Shown: positions 49,752 through 59,180, numbered from the stretch's first letter. The stretch is DNA of 64,000 bases from an uncultured Ruminococcus sp. (GCA_900539465.1 UQCF01000005.1:80044-144043); one strand, 5' to 3'. Notes: generated by a model from the letters alone, not told the origin. Numbers and translations are program-made.

Positions 49752-50510
49752 TCAAATATATTTTACCGGATTTTTCTGCGGAATAACGATTATATCCGTA
49801 TCCGGAAATTCACATCTCAATTTGTTTGCAAGCACCGAAACAACAGGATTTTCGGTTTCAAAATGACCTGCCGCAAACAGTGCAAGCCCATTTTCCCTGC
49901 AATCCACAAAATCGTGGTGCGAGGCATCACCCGTAATAAATGAGTCTATACCTGCCTTTATAACGTCCGGCACAAAAGAGCAGCCGGAACCCGAGCAAAG
50001 CGCAACGGATTCAATTTGTTTTTCTTCGCAGCAATATCTCACACAGCCGCCGAGGGCGTCTTTAATCTGCAGTGCAAGCTCGTCCGCACTCATTTTTTGC
50101 GGCAAAACACCCACTCTCAAAAGCTCCGGTGAGCAGTCGCAGGGAAAAACCTCGACATTCTGAATATCAAGCAGTTGAGCCAGCACGTCGTTCACTCCGC
50201 CGCCTGCACAGTCAAGGTTTGTGTGAGCGCAAATCGCACTCATTGAGTTTTGAGCGAGGGTGTAAACCGCGTCGCCCTTTAAAAGCTCTTTTTTTGCTTT
50301 GAATATAACGGGGTGGTGGCTTATTATAAGCTCCGCACCCACCTGAGAAGCGTATTGAACCGCGTCTTCGGTTATGTCAAGCACAACCGCGGCTCTTGTA
50401 ACTTCCTTGTTTTTGTCGCCTACAAGCAGACCGCTGTTGTCCCAATCCTCCTGCAAAGAGAACGGGCAAACGCTGTCAAGAAAATTATAAAAATCAATTA
50501 CTCTTGCCAC
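49752..50510 (-). CDS. NIF3-family dinuclear metal protein
   Basis: This 252-residue protein matches the NIF3/YbgI/YqfO family: DWDNSGLLVGD, ELIISHHPVIF with the metal-binding HH, HTNLDCAGGGVND and, near the C-terminus, GDASHHDF and AAGHFETENP. It is the short form, lacking the PII-like insert of YqfO. Members form hexamers with two metals per subunit; a GTP cyclohydrolase role is used in annotation but is not firmly established. GTG 50510 is the start with GGAGGT upstream, and the gene overlaps trmK by 13 bases. The trmK-nif3 order is conserved in Firmicutes. Confidence 0.92.
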   Translation of the reverse strand: MARVIDFYNFLDSVCPFSLQEDWDNSGLLVGDKNKEVTRAAVVLDITEDAVQYASQVGAELIISHHPVIFKAKKELLKGDAVYTLAQNSMSAICAHTNLDCAGGGVNDVLAQLLDIQNVEVFPCDCSPELLRVGVLPQKMSADELALQIKDALGGCVRYCCEEKQIESVALCSGSGCSFVPDVIKAGIDSFITGDASHHDFVDCRENGLALFAAGHFETENPVVSVLANKLRCEFPDTDIIVIPQKNPVKYI

Positions 50511-51184
50511 GGTTTTACCTCCTCAAAGCGTTTTATTATATTTTTTAAATATAATAGCTCGTCACTTTTTATTCCTGAATTTTCCAAAGCCTCGGCACGC
50601 TTAAAAACACGCGAAATTTGCTTTTTTGCATAGTTTAAAGACGGTTCGTTGCCCTCTATCGGGTGCGTGCCTATGTAGTAATAAAGTCCGTCCCTTTGGG
50701 GCACAGAGCCGCGGTATTCGGCGCAAAAACAAATGTAATCTCTGCCGTCGTCACGGCAGGCGTTTTCAAAAAGAATTTCAAACCCGTTTTTTATGAGGTA
50801 TTCTCTCACATTTTCACTGTGAGTCATGGGCTGAACTATAACTCTTTTGCTTTTGTCTTTGAGCCACTCGGTGCGCTCCATAAGCTGTGCTATGAGCGTA
50901 CCGCCCATACCCGCAAAAACAATGTCGTCCGCTTCTTCGGGCAAAATGCAGTCAAGCCCATCTGAAAGCCGCAGACTAACCTTGTCTTCAACACCATAGA
51001 TGCGAATAGTCTCTGCCGCGTTTTCAAGTGGGCTTTTTCTAAGGTCGGCGGCAACTGCGCTTTTGCACCTGCCGCTTTTAACTAACCACGCAGGCAGGTA
51101 GCCGTGGTCGGTGCCTATATCGGCAAGAGAAGAACCACAGCGTACCATGTCTGCCGCCATTTTAAGCCTTGGTCTCAGGCTCAT
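50498..51184 (-). CDS. trmK: tRNA (adenine-22-N1)-methyltransferase
   Basis: TrmK methylates N1 of adenine 22 in tRNAs with SAM. The 228-residue protein has the Rossmann SAM site SLADIGTDHGYLPAWLV (class I motif I), AVAADLRKSPLENA, DDIVFAGMGGTLI (motif IV region) and VQPMTHSENVR, followed by a C-terminal helical hairpin. ATG 51184 overlaps the stop of the DUF1858 gene by four bases (ATGA). Sequence and the neighbouring NIF3 gene agree with the usual Firmicutes order. Confidence 0.93.
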   Translation of the reverse strand: MSLRPRLKMAADMVRCGSSLADIGTDHGYLPAWLVKSGRCKSAVAADLRKSPLENAAETIRIYGVEDKVSLRLSDGLDCILPEEADDIVFAGMGGTLIAQLMERTEWLKDKSKRVIVQPMTHSENVREYLIKNGFEILFENACRDDGRDYICFCAEYRGSVPQRDGLYYYIGTHPIEGNEPSLNYAKKQISRVFKRAEALENSGIKSDELLYLKNIIKRFEEVKPWQE

Positions 51185-51384
51185 TTCTTTGAATCAAGAA
51201 AAGTGTTGATTTCTTCTACCATTTCGTCAACGTCAACACCGTGAACAGCGCAAGCCATTTCGAGGCTCTCTCCTCTTGCGGAGGGGCAGCCGAGGCAGTG
51301 CATACCCATTTCAAAAAAGAACTGAGCTGTTTCTCTGTCTGCATCAAGAATATCGCCTATAAGCATATCTTTTGTAACTCTCAT
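51181..51384 (-). CDS. DUF1858 domain protein
   Basis: This 67-residue protein is a complete DUF1858 domain: TKDMLIGDIL at the start, the redox-type pair HCLGCPSARGESLEMAC with two close Cys, and VDEMVEEINTFL. The domain occurs alone and fused to redox enzymes such as hybrid-cluster proteins; a disulfide or thiol role is suspected but unproven. ATG 51384 is the start, because AAGGAG directly touches an earlier ATG at 51393 but sits nine bases from this one. It lies 26 bases behind ileS. Confidence 0.85.
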   Translation of the reverse strand: MRVTKDMLIGDILDADRETAQFFFEMGMHCLGCPSARGESLEMACAVHGVDVDEMVEEINTFLDSKK

Positions 51385-51410
51385 TATTGACATCTCCTTA
51401 TATTTGTGCG

Positions 51411-54400
51411 TTAAGCTTTTTTAACGCTTATTTCTATTTTTTCGCCTGCCGCTTCTGCTTCTTTGGTCATGTCCGCACCGTCAAGCGTGCCGAATATAAC
51501 CTCGTTTGCGAGGAGCTCGGAGGCAATGTGGTCTGCTTTTTCTTTAAGAGCCGACATAACAAAATCGTGTGAGCTGTTTATAGCGATTACTATTCTCTGC
51601 TCAACCTGATAGCCTGCCTCTTTTCTGAGAAGCTGGCACTGACGAACGGCGTCTCTTACGATTCCCTCTTTTTTGAGCTCTTCTGTGATTACAACGTCAA
51701 GAGCGGCTGTTATATCGTCAGAGCACTCGGCAGAAACGATGCCCTCTTTTGTTTTGTAGTTCATCTGGAAGAGCGAGGGGTCAAACTCCTCGTCCCAACC
51801 GGGCACAGAAACTTTTTCGCCTGCAGCAACAGATGCCGCCATTGCAACCATTTCGTCTTTGCCTGCGTTTTCAAGGCTCTGCTTAAATTTGTTTACATTC
51901 TGCTTGAGGACTGCGCCTGCCGCTTTGAAATTGACGGTGAGGTAGCTGTCTTCAAGAACGGATTTATCTTTAATATACTCTATATTTTTGATGTTAAGCT
52001 CATCAAGAATATTTTTCTCAAATGCTTTAAGCTTATTCGCGGTGTCATCATCACAGCATACAAATAATTTTGCAAGCGGCTGACGAACCTTTAACTGATG
52101 CTCGTTGCGAAGTCTCATCGCAACTGCGATAACGTCACGGGCAAGGGCAGTCTGCTCAATAATGCCGTCGTCCTCAAAGCCCTCCATCTCTTTGGGCCAG
52201 CCCGAGAGATGAACAGAAATTGCACTTGAGGGAAGAACTTTTCTTGTAAGCTCCTGCCAGATGTGCTCTGTCATAAACGGAATTATGGGAGCCATAACCT
52301 TAACGCAGGTGTTAAGAGCAAAGAACAAGGTGTAGTAAGCTGTCATCTTGTCTTTTTCGTCCTCTGTCTTCCAGAAGCGGCGGCGATTTGTGCGGATATA
52401 CCAGTTGGATATATCGTCAACAAACACCTCAAAATCCTTTATGAGAAGATAGGTCTTGTAGTCGTCCATATAAGCCGTGGCTTTTTTGATAAATTCATTT
52501 GTGCGGATTATGAGCCACTTGTCTGTCGGGCTGAGATCCTCTTTGCAAAGCTTATAGCCCTCAAAGTTGGGCTTGTCTATCTGGGCATAGGTGTTAAAGA
52601 ATGTGAATATGTTCCAGAAAGAGAGAAGCTTGCGCCTTGCCTCGTCGCCGAGGTTAAAGCCGAAACGAACGTCATTTGCAACGGGTGCGCCTGCATAAAG
52701 GTAGCGAACCGTGTCTGCGCCGATTTTTTCCGCAGCTTCGTCAAACTTAATCATAAAGCCTGTTTTGGAGAATTTGGAGCCGTCCTCGGCAACAACCGCG
52801 TTATAGCTCAAAACTCTCTCATAAGGCGCTCTGTCTTCAAGTACAACGCTCATAAACAGCATTGAATAGAACCAAAGGCGAACCTGCTCGCGCATTTCCG
52901 TAACCCACTCAGCCGGGTAATTTTTTGCCCACTCTTCTTTATTTGAGAAATAGCCCGTTGTCGAGAAAGGAACAATACCTGCGTCAAGCCAAACATCGCC
53001 GATTTCGCTGATACGGCTTACGGGCTTTCCGCACTTCGGGCATTTGATTTTTATTTCGTCAATCCACGGTCTGTGAAGCTCGGGCAATGCGTCAACCATA
53101 GCGGGGTCAACTGCCTTTTCTTTAAGCTCCGCCTTTGAGCCGATAACGGTTATCTCTCCGCAGTCTTCGCATACATAGAAGGGGAGAGGCATACCGTAGT
53201 AACGCTTTCTCGAGATGTTCCAGTCGCCCATGTTGTTGAGCCAGTCTGCCATTCTCTTGCCGTTTGATGCAGGCTCCCACTTAACGCTTTCTGCTGCCTT
53301 GAGAAGACGGGGCTTGAGCTCACCCGTTACAATATACCAAGCGGGAACAAGACGGAAAATAACTTCGTTCTTGCATCTCCAGCATACAGGGTAGCTGTGC
53401 TCATGGGGTTCAACTTTATAAAGTTTATTTCTCTTTTTGAGTTCTTCAAAAACTTCGTCTTTGATGTTATGGCTGTCTTTGCCGCTCATAAAGCCGAATT
53501 TCGGCAGGAATATACCCATGTCGTCAACAGGCATAACCTTTGCAAGGCCGAGTCTTTCGCCGAGTTCAAAGTCTTCTGCGCCGCAGCCGGGGGCGATGTG
53601 AACAACGCCGACGCCTTCTTCCGCGTCAACGTCCTCCCACGGAACGATTTTATGGTCGATTCCCTGCTGAGCCTCAAGCTCGGGGAAGCAGGTTTCATAG
53701 TGGAGGCCGACAAGCTCGTCACCCTTGAACATTCTGACAACCTCAAGCTTATCGTCGCCGAGGTATTTGATAGCGTTCTTTGCGAGAATGAGCAGGCTGT
53801 CGTCGCTCTTTACTTTAACCTCAACATAGTCAATCTCCGGGTTTACCGCGAGAGCCACGTTTGAAGAAAGAGTCCAGGGTGTGGTGGTCCAAACAAGAAT
53901 TTTGCGGCCGTCCTCAACTATCGGGAGTTTAAAGAATACCGAATCATGCGTCATAAGCTTGTATGAACCTGTCATCTCATGCTCCGAAAGCGATGTTCCG
54001 CAGCGCGGGCACCAGGGCATGGGCTTGTATTCTTTTTTTATCCAGCCGTTTTCGTTGCACTTCTTAAGGAAGTACCAAATGCCCTGAATGTTTGTATCGG
54101 TATTGGTAAAATAAGAGTTGTCCCAATCCATCCACTGACCGAGGCGCTTTGACTGCTCGGTGATAATGCCCGAGAAGTGCTTAACTCTCTCAACGCACTT
54201 GCGCGTGAACTTGTCCATACCGTAGTTTTCAATATCTTTTTTTGTCTTAAAGCCGAGCTCTTTTTCAACCTCGACCTCAACCCAAAGACCTTGAGAGTCA
54301 AAGCCGTTCTGGCAGCGGCAGTCATAGCCCTGCATACCCTTGTATCTGATAAAAATATCTTTAAGACTTCTGCCCCAGGCATGGTGAATACCCATGGGGT

Positions 54401-54548
54401 TGTTTGCCGTTATGGGACCGTCGAGAAAACGGAACATCTCGTGCCCCTTGTTTTGGGCGCGGAGCTTGCCGAAGCAGTCGTTTTTCTCCCAAAAATCCAT
54501 CACATCATGTTCCATACCTATGAAGAAATTCTTTTCATTTTCTGCCAT
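51411..54548 (-). CDS. ileS: Isoleucyl-tRNA synthetase, eukaryotic-like type
   Basis: IleRS attaches isoleucine to tRNA-Ile. The 1045-residue protein has the class I HIGH-type motif PMGIHHAWGR, the KMSKS-type motif DGSKFSKTGF, zinc-type Cys pairs in the middle (CPRCG, CEDCG, CPKCG) and a C-terminal anticodon domain. The length and motif forms point to the type 2 (eukaryotic-like) IleRS that is typically less sensitive to mupirocin. GGAGG precedes ATG 54548. No T-box leader is visible upstream; instead a simple promoter (54600-54627) lies close. It leads the operon ileS-DUF1858-trmK-nif3-rqcH. Confidence 0.96.
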   Translation of the reverse strand: MAENEKNFFIGMEHDVMDFWEKNDCFGKLRAQNKGHEMFRFLDGPITANNPMGIHHAWGRSLKDIFIRYKGMQGYDCRCQNGFDSQGLWVEVEVEKELGFKTKKDIENYGMDKFTRKCVERVKHFSGIITEQSKRLGQWMDWDNSYFTNTDTNIQGIWYFLKKCNENGWIKKEYKPMPWCPRCGTSLSEHEMTGSYKLMTHDSVFFKLPIVEDGRKILVWTTTPWTLSSNVALAVNPEIDYVEVKVKSDDSLLILAKNAIKYLGDDKLEVVRMFKGDELVGLHYETCFPELEAQQGIDHKIVPWEDVDAEEGVGVVHIAPGCGAEDFELGERLGLAKVMPVDDMGIFLPKFGFMSGKDSHNIKDEVFEELKKRNKLYKVEPHEHSYPVCWRCKNEVIFRLVPAWYIVTGELKPRLLKAAESVKWEPASNGKRMADWLNNMGDWNISRKRYYGMPLPFYVCEDCGEITVIGSKAELKEKAVDPAMVDALPELHRPWIDEIKIKCPKCGKPVSRISEIGDVWLDAGIVPFSTTGYFSNKEEWAKNYPAEWVTEMREQVRLWFYSMLFMSVVLEDRAPYERVLSYNAVVAEDGSKFSKTGFMIKFDEAAEKIGADTVRYLYAGAPVANDVRFGFNLGDEARRKLLSFWNIFTFFNTYAQIDKPNFEGYKLCKEDLSPTDKWLIIRTNEFIKKATAYMDDYKTYLLIKDFEVFVDDISNWYIRTNRRRFWKTEDEKDKMTAYYTLFFALNTCVKVMAPIIPFMTEHIWQELTRKVLPSSAISVHLSGWPKEMEGFEDDGIIEQTALARDVIAVAMRLRNEHQLKVRQPLAKLFVCCDDDTANKLKAFEKNILDELNIKNIEYIKDKSVLEDSYLTVNFKAAGAVLKQNVNKFKQSLENAGKDEMVAMAASVAAGEKVSVPGWDEEFDPSLFQMNYKTKEGIVSAECSDDITAALDVVITEELKKEGIVRDAVRQCQLLRKEAGYQVEQRIVIAINSSHDFVMSALKEKADHIASELLANEVIFGTLDGADMTKEAEAAGEKIEISVKKA

Positions 54549-54599
54549 TTGTGATTATACCTCCTGAACGGTACAAAAGTACCCAAACATACAAATTAT

Positions 54600-54627
54600 A
54601 TTATACAATAAAAAGCCTGTTTTGCAA
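54600..54627 (-). promoter_or_regulatory. Promoter of the ileS operon
   Basis: On the minus strand TTGCAA (54627-54622), a 16-bp spacer and TATAAT (54605-54600). The leader is about 45 bases, too short for a T-box. Confidence 0.65.
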
Positions 54628-54664
54628 GTGCTTATTTATATCTTTTTGACCTTTTTTGGCATAC

Positions 54665-54693
54665 TTGAATAAAACGGACGATTATGCTATACT
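54665..54693 (+). promoter_or_regulatory. Promoter of the GT2-pyruvyltransferase pair
   Basis: TTGAAT (54665-54670), a 17-bp spacer and TATACT (54688-54693). Confidence 0.65.
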
Positions 54694-54731
54694 GAAATCA
54701 GTTTACAGCCTTTAAGAAAAGGGGTATTTCC

Positions 54732-55751
54732 TTGATAAGCGTGATAGTTCCTGTATATAAAGTCGAAAATGTTGTCGAGAACTGCATAAAGAGTATGCTT
54801 TCTCAGACCTTTTCCGAATTTGAGCTGATACTTATTGATGACGGTTCACCCGATTCCTCCGGTAAAATCTGCGACGAATGGGCAAAAAAAGACGGCAGGA
54901 TTAAGGTTATCCACCAAAAAAACGGCGGTCAGTGCGCCGCGAGGAACGCAGGCCTTAAAATCGCAATGGGAGACAGGATAATGTTTCTCGATTCGGACGA
55001 CTGCGTGAGAAACAACATTCTCGAAAAGCTTTCTGCGGTTATGGACGACACCGGCGCCGACCTTGTTAGATGCGGATATGTAAAATTTAAAAGCTACGGC
55101 GAAGAAATCCCCAAAGACCCCGAAGAAACAGGCAATGTCAGTGTATTCACCTGCGGCGAAGCGTTTGAAAATATGACGCTTGGCAAATTTTCAAACCGTA
55201 AGCCCTTTCCGCCGATAGTTTGGGCTGCCCTTTATAAAAAAGAGGTTTTGGACGGTGTGACTTTCCCGGAGGGCAAAATATATGAAGAGGGCTTTGTGTT
55301 GCCGCACATATTCTTAAAGTGCGAAAAACTTGCGTTTTTGGATGAATGTTTGTATTTATACTATGAGAACACAGACGGAACAATGGCAAAAAAACTCAGC
55401 CGGCAAGGGCTTTTGAGCCTTGACGATTGGCGCGAGATACACTTTTTGATTTTCGATAAATTTCCGCATTTGAGAGAGGCAACGGCAGAGCGGTGGATAG
55501 GCAGATATTTTTCCACATATAAAGAGCTTCTGAGCCGCGGCGATATAGATGAGGACGGCAAATACAAAAAATATATAAAAGACGAGCTTAAAAAGTATCA
55601 GGAGCATTTTGAAAAATATGCCAAAAAATCCACATTTAATAAGGTTAAAGCGTTCAATAAGGGCGAGAGAGCATATAAAAATCACCTGAAAAAGCAGGAA
55701 TTTATTTTAAAAGTGCGTGCTAAACTCGGGATTAAAGAAAAGGAGTGCTAA
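54732..55751 (+). CDS. Glycosyltransferase family 2
   Basis: This 339-residue protein has a GT-A fold: VIVPVYKVENVVENCIKSML at the start, LILIDDGSPDSS (nucleotide-binding Asp pair), NGGQCAARNAGL and MFLDSDDCV (metal-binding DxD). The C-terminal third is helical and basic and may contact the membrane. It transfers a sugar from a nucleotide donor to a wall or capsule glycan. The start is TTG 54732 with AAAAGGGG upstream. The next gene, a pyruvyl transferase, begins one base after its stop, so the two probably build and decorate one polymer. Confidence 0.9.
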   Translation: MISVIVPVYKVENVVENCIKSMLSQTFSEFELILIDDGSPDSSGKICDEWAKKDGRIKVIHQKNGGQCAARNAGLKIAMGDRIMFLDSDDCVRNNILEKLSAVMDDTGADLVRCGYVKFKSYGEEIPKDPEETGNVSVFTCGEAFENMTLGKFSNRKPFPPIVWAALYKKEVLDGVTFPEGKIYEEGFVLPHIFLKCEKLAFLDECLYLYYENTDGTMAKKLSRQGLLSLDDWREIHFLIFDKFPHLREATAERWIGRYFSTYKELLSRGDIDEDGKYKKYIKDELKKYQEHFEKYAKKSTFNKVKAFNKGERAYKNHLKKQEFILKVRAKLGIKEKEC

Positions 55752-55752
55752 A

Positions 55753-56952
55753 ATGTCTGTTTTCGGACTTTATTTTCATGCGGGCAGCTATAATCACGGA
55801 TGTGAAGCTTTGGTAAGAACCACATCCTCGCTCATAAAAGACACATGCAAAAATTCAAAGATAAATCTATATTCATTCAGCCCCGAAGAGGACAAGGAAT
55901 TCGGAGTAAAAAACATAGACGAAATGCACAAGCTTTTTTTCACGGCTGCCTCGGTTGATGTCAAAAAACCGTCTGCCGATTGGTTGAAGCTCGCATTTCT
56001 CAATAAAATATCAAAAGAAAAAGCAGACGCTTTTTACTGGTCTATAAATTGCCGTGAAAAGAGCCTTAAAGAAAATGATGTGTTTTTATCCATCGGCGGC
56101 GATAACTATTGCTATTCCTGTGATCATCAGATGTATGCAATGAACGAGAAGATAAAAAAACTCAAAAAAGAGCTTATTCTTTGGGGCTGCTCAATCGGCA
56201 AAGAAAATCTGACCGATATAAAAACGGCAGACCTCAGGCATTTTGATACGATTGTTGCAAGAGAGAGCATAACATATAACAATATGCTTGATATAGGCAT
56301 TGACAAGTCAAAATTAAGACTGCATGCAGACCCTGCGTTCATGCTCAAAAGCGACGAGCTGCCTTTGCCGGACGGCTTTGCTCCCGGCAACACCGTGGGG
56401 CTTAATATCAGCCCGATGGTAATTGATTTTGAGGAAAAAGATAAAAAGGGCATTGCAATGCGCTCCTTTGAAAAAATAATCGAATACATTTTGTCGGACA
56501 CCGATTGCTCAGTTGCGCTCATACCGCACGTTATAAAGCCGACGGATAACGACATTGACGCTTTGAAAAAGCTTTATGAAAAATATAAAGACAGCGACAG
56601 AATAGTCCTTCTTGACGGGAAACTCAACGCCGAACAGATTAAGGGCTACATTGCAAGGTGCCGCGCTTTTGTCGGTGCAAGGACTCATTCCACCATTGCC
56701 GCATATTCAACCTGCGTTCCGACCTTAGTGCTGGGTTACAGCGTGAAATCACGCGGAATAGCGCGGGATATTTTCGGCAGCGAAGAGGGCAGAGTTGTAC
56801 CTGTGAACGATTTAAAGGACGAAAACACCTTGCTTGATGCGTTTAAAAATCTTATGAAAAACGAAGATACGGTCAGAAAAGAGCTTCAAGACAGAATGCC
56901 GGAGTATATTAGGTCGGCATATAATGCTGCCGAGGTCATAAAAAAATATTGA
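55753..56952 (+). CDS. Polysaccharide pyruvyl transferase family protein
   Basis: This 399-residue protein matches the polysaccharide pyruvyl transferase (CsaB/WcaK) domain: FHAGSYNHGCEALVRTT, DVFLSIGGDNYCY, LILWGCSIGKEN, LRLHADPAFML, and ARTHSTIAAYSTCVPTLVLGYS near the end. These enzymes move pyruvate from phosphoenolpyruvate onto a sugar as a ketal, adding negative charge to a surface polymer. AAAGGAG precedes ATG 55753. It follows the GT2 gene directly and is closed by a hairpin at 56955-56992. Pyruvylated polymers often bind S-layer proteins, but no SLH domain is seen here. Confidence 0.9.
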   Translation: MSVFGLYFHAGSYNHGCEALVRTTSSLIKDTCKNSKINLYSFSPEEDKEFGVKNIDEMHKLFFTAASVDVKKPSADWLKLAFLNKISKEKADAFYWSINCREKSLKENDVFLSIGGDNYCYSCDHQMYAMNEKIKKLKKELILWGCSIGKENLTDIKTADLRHFDTIVARESITYNNMLDIGIDKSKLRLHADPAFMLKSDELPLPDGFAPGNTVGLNISPMVIDFEEKDKKGIAMRSFEKIIEYILSDTDCSVALIPHVIKPTDNDIDALKKLYEKYKDSDRIVLLDGKLNAEQIKGYIARCRAFVGARTHSTIAAYSTCVPTLVLGYSVKSRGIARDIFGSEEGRVVPVNDLKDENTLLDAFKNLMKNEDTVRKELQDRMPEYIRSAYNAAEVIKKY

Positions 56953-56954
56953 AA

Positions 56955-56994
56955 AAAGCCACGCTTTGACTTGATTGTCTCGGCGTGGCTTTGC
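56955..56994. terminator. Terminator between convergent units
   Basis: AAAGCCACGC (56955-56964) pairs perfectly with GCGTGGCTTT (56983-56992); A and T runs on both sides allow both directions. Confidence 0.75.
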
Positions 56995-57000
56995 GTTATG

Positions 57001-57906
57001 TCAATTTTTAAATTTTCCCTCTTTGCACTGTATGCTTTTGAAACCCGTGCGCCGAATCCCGAGAAGAGAATCCATTTCGTCTGCGGCGTTTTCAAAATTT
57101 TTGTGCATATGGTGCACAAGTATGTAGTCGGCTTCTTTGATTTTGCCGTTTGATTTTTGGCAAAAATCTCTCACAGGCGCGGCGAGTGAGAACACCCATA
57201 TGGGCGAACAGATTGTAACATGGCTGAATTTTGAAATATCACATTCAATATCTTTTGTCGGCATAGCCCGGCGGTGCATACCGAATCTTCCGCACCACCA
57301 AAAGCCGAGAGTTCCCTCCGTTCTTTCGGTCGATTTTATTTCGTAAATGCACGCTCCCGTGCGCTCCGCCTCTTCAAATGCGATTTTTTTGGTGTAGCCC
57401 ATTCGCGAAAAATAAATTACGGCGATTTCGGGATTAGTACCGATATTTTTATAGTCGCTCTCGTTTACGTTGAAATGCTCCTGCTCATAAAATACCCACG
57501 CCGCATAGCCCGTCACAGCCTGCAAAAATCCGAAGATAAAGTATGTCGTAGACATAAAATTCATGGGGAACATATAGAACTGAATACAAATCCACAGCAT
57601 AAGAGTTATGCCGAAAATGCCGCCTGAAATTATGCCGCTCTTTTTGTTTTTAAAGAGCAAAAACGCCGCAATCAGGTTGCTTATGCCATTTACTGTGAGC
57701 AGTGCAATTCCCGAAAATATAAAATTTTGAAACAAAACATCCGCAAACGGCAGCACCGCAAAATAGGGGAGCATAGTGTCCATTCCCATTGCTTTGCCGC
57801 TTGGGTCATAAAACATTCCCGCCGCACCGGCAACTGCGCCTATGCCTATAAAAAGAGTCCAGAATATCAGTGCTCGGCGTGCGGGCTTATATCTTGATTT
57901 TTTCAC
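57001..57906 (-). CDS. Four-helix membrane protein fused to a flavodoxin-like domain
   Basis: This 301-residue protein has four hydrophobic helices in residues 10-145 and then a cytoplasmic flavodoxin-like domain starting AVIYFSRMGYTKKIA (the phosphate-binding loop of flavodoxins, here S-R-M-G-Y-T) with ICSPIWVFSLAAPVRDF as the second FMN-contacting segment. The fusion suggests electron delivery to a membrane target. It starts at GTG 57906 with GGAG nine bases upstream and is the last gene of a TetR-controlled unit. FMN binding is likely but not certain, because the middle region is divergent. The partner is unknown. Confidence 0.8.
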   Translation of the reverse strand: MKKSRYKPARRALIFWTLFIGIGAVAGAAGMFYDPSGKAMGMDTMLPYFAVLPFADVLFQNFIFSGIALLTVNGISNLIAAFLLFKNKKSGIISGGIFGITLMLWICIQFYMFPMNFMSTTYFIFGFLQAVTGYAAWVFYEQEHFNVNESDYKNIGTNPEIAVIYFSRMGYTKKIAFEEAERTGACIYEIKSTERTEGTLGFWWCGRFGMHRRAMPTKDIECDISKFSHVTICSPIWVFSLAAPVRDFCQKSNGKIKEADYILVHHMHKNFENAADEMDSLLGIRRTGFKSIQCKEGKFKN

Positions 57907-57921
57907 TTGAAGTCACTCCTT

Positions 57922-58518
57922 TTATCTTCTGCCGATATAGCGGAAGACCTTTTTCTTATATTCCAAATATTCTTCTCCGAAAGTTTTTGCCATGTATTTT
58001 TCCTCCTGCAAAATTTGCAGATGAAGCATCACTATGCTGAAAAGCGAAAACAGCAGAGTGCCGATGTTAAAAAACATCAATAAAACGCCTATGTACATAA
58101 AGTCAAAACCGACAAAGGCGGGGTTCCTGCTGAATTTATATATTCCGTCGGTAACAAGCTTTGTTTTGTCTTTTTCTGGTATGCCGGCACGCCAGCTGTC
58201 TTTCATATAAATTACCGAAATTAAAAAGAAAATATCGCCGATTCCCGCAATGCAAAATCCCGTGAAGCGTGCGCCGGAGGGCATTATATTCCAATCGAAA
58301 AATATAGATAAAAGCTGAATTATCACCACTGAAAATGTGGCGACAGACATAAGCGTTTCAACTGTATGCAGTTTTTTCTCTTTTCTTTTGCCTATTTGGT
58401 GAGTTGTTATGCCCTTCTTTTTCTGAATAATCATTTTGCCGAAATATATCGCATAAAACACCGCGAGAATAAAAATTGCCATAAGCTTAAAAGGCAGATT
58501 GTTTTCTGAAAAGTTCAT
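57922..58518 (-). CDS. Isoprenylcysteine carboxyl methyltransferase (ICMT/PEMT)-like membrane protein
   Basis: This 198-residue membrane protein has about five helices and the ICMT/phospholipid-methyltransferase C-terminal signature: DSWRAGIPE, LVTDGIYKFSRNPAFVG, and EEKYMAKTFGEEYLEYKKKV, which together bind SAM and the lipid substrate. In bacteria these enzymes methylate lipids or other small hydrophobic molecules; no prenylated protein is expected. It lies one base behind the TetR gene and 15 bases before the membrane-flavodoxin gene. Substrate unknown. Confidence 0.85.
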   Translation of the reverse strand: MNFSENNLPFKLMAIFILAVFYAIYFGKMIIQKKKGITTHQIGKRKEKKLHTVETLMSVATFSVVIIQLLSIFFDWNIMPSGARFTGFCIAGIGDIFFLISVIYMKDSWRAGIPEKDKTKLVTDGIYKFSRNPAFVGFDFMYIGVLLMFFNIGTLLFSLFSIVMLHLQILQEEKYMAKTFGEEYLEYKKKVFRYIGRR

Positions 58519-58519
58519 C

Positions 58520-59170
58520 TTATTTTTCCTCCGATTGATTTTTCTTAGCCTGCTTGTTTACCGAATCAAAAAAGAGCGCAACATGATTTTTCAGCATTTT
58601 AACACATTCGTCTTCTTTTTGCGGCTGTCGGTCGCAAATGCCTATTAACGATAATATAGGTGCGGTGTATGCGAGCGCAAAGGCTTTGGGGTTGCCGCCC
58701 ATTATTGTGTTTGACTTAATCAAATGAGAAAAAATGTTTTCATGGTAGTCAACAATATCGTCAACATATCGCTTTGTATAAGCCGCGGCAAGCTCGGGTG
58801 AGCGAAACTGCTCAATAGTCATCATTTTTCTCATGCGGCTCACAAATTCATCGTGTATTGAGTATAAAAATATCTGCGTGACTTTCTCAATGAGCTCTTC
58901 TTTTGTTATTTTTTCAAAAACCTCTCCGTCGTCCTCGGCAGAGTGCATATGAACAGAAAGCGTATTTGTAAATTCATTATATTTTTTAGACGCTTCTGCC
59001 GCAATTTCATCAAATATAGCTTGCTTGCTTTTAAAATGATTGTATAAAGACGGCGCTTTTATCCCGACTGCCGCAGCAATTTGCTGTGTGCTCACCGCGT
59101 CATAGCCGTATTCCGAAAATAATCCGAGCGCCTCTTTTAAAATGCGCTCCCTTGTGTCGGAAATTTTCAT
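58520..59170 (-). CDS. TetR/AcrR-family repressor
   Basis: This 216-residue protein has an N-terminal helix-turn-helix typical of TetR proteins (RERILKEALGLFSEYGYDAVS, shortened to LFSEYGYDAVST, then QIAAAVGIKAPSLYNHFKSK) and a helical C-terminal ligand domain. It controls its own operon: two perfect dyads overlap its promoter (59181-59198 and 59206-59223). GGAGG precedes ATG 59170. The co-transcribed methyltransferase-like and membrane-flavodoxin genes are the probable response to its ligand, which is perhaps a hydrophobic compound. Confidence 0.93.
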   Translation of the reverse strand: MKISDTRERILKEALGLFSEYGYDAVSTQQIAAAVGIKAPSLYNHFKSKQAIFDEIAAEASKKYNEFTNTLSVHMHSAEDDGEVFEKITKEELIEKVTQIFLYSIHDEFVSRMRKMMTIEQFRSPELAAAYTKRYVDDIVDYHENIFSHLIKSNTIMGGNPKAFALAYTAPILSLIGICDRQPQKEDECVKMLKNHVALFFDSVNKQAKKNQSEEK

Positions 59171-59180
59171 AATCAGCCTC

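Noticed and set aside
54549..54731. T-box riboswitch upstream of ileS
   Set aside because: The leader is only about 45 nt from the promoter to the start, and no GGGTGG-type T-box sequence is present.
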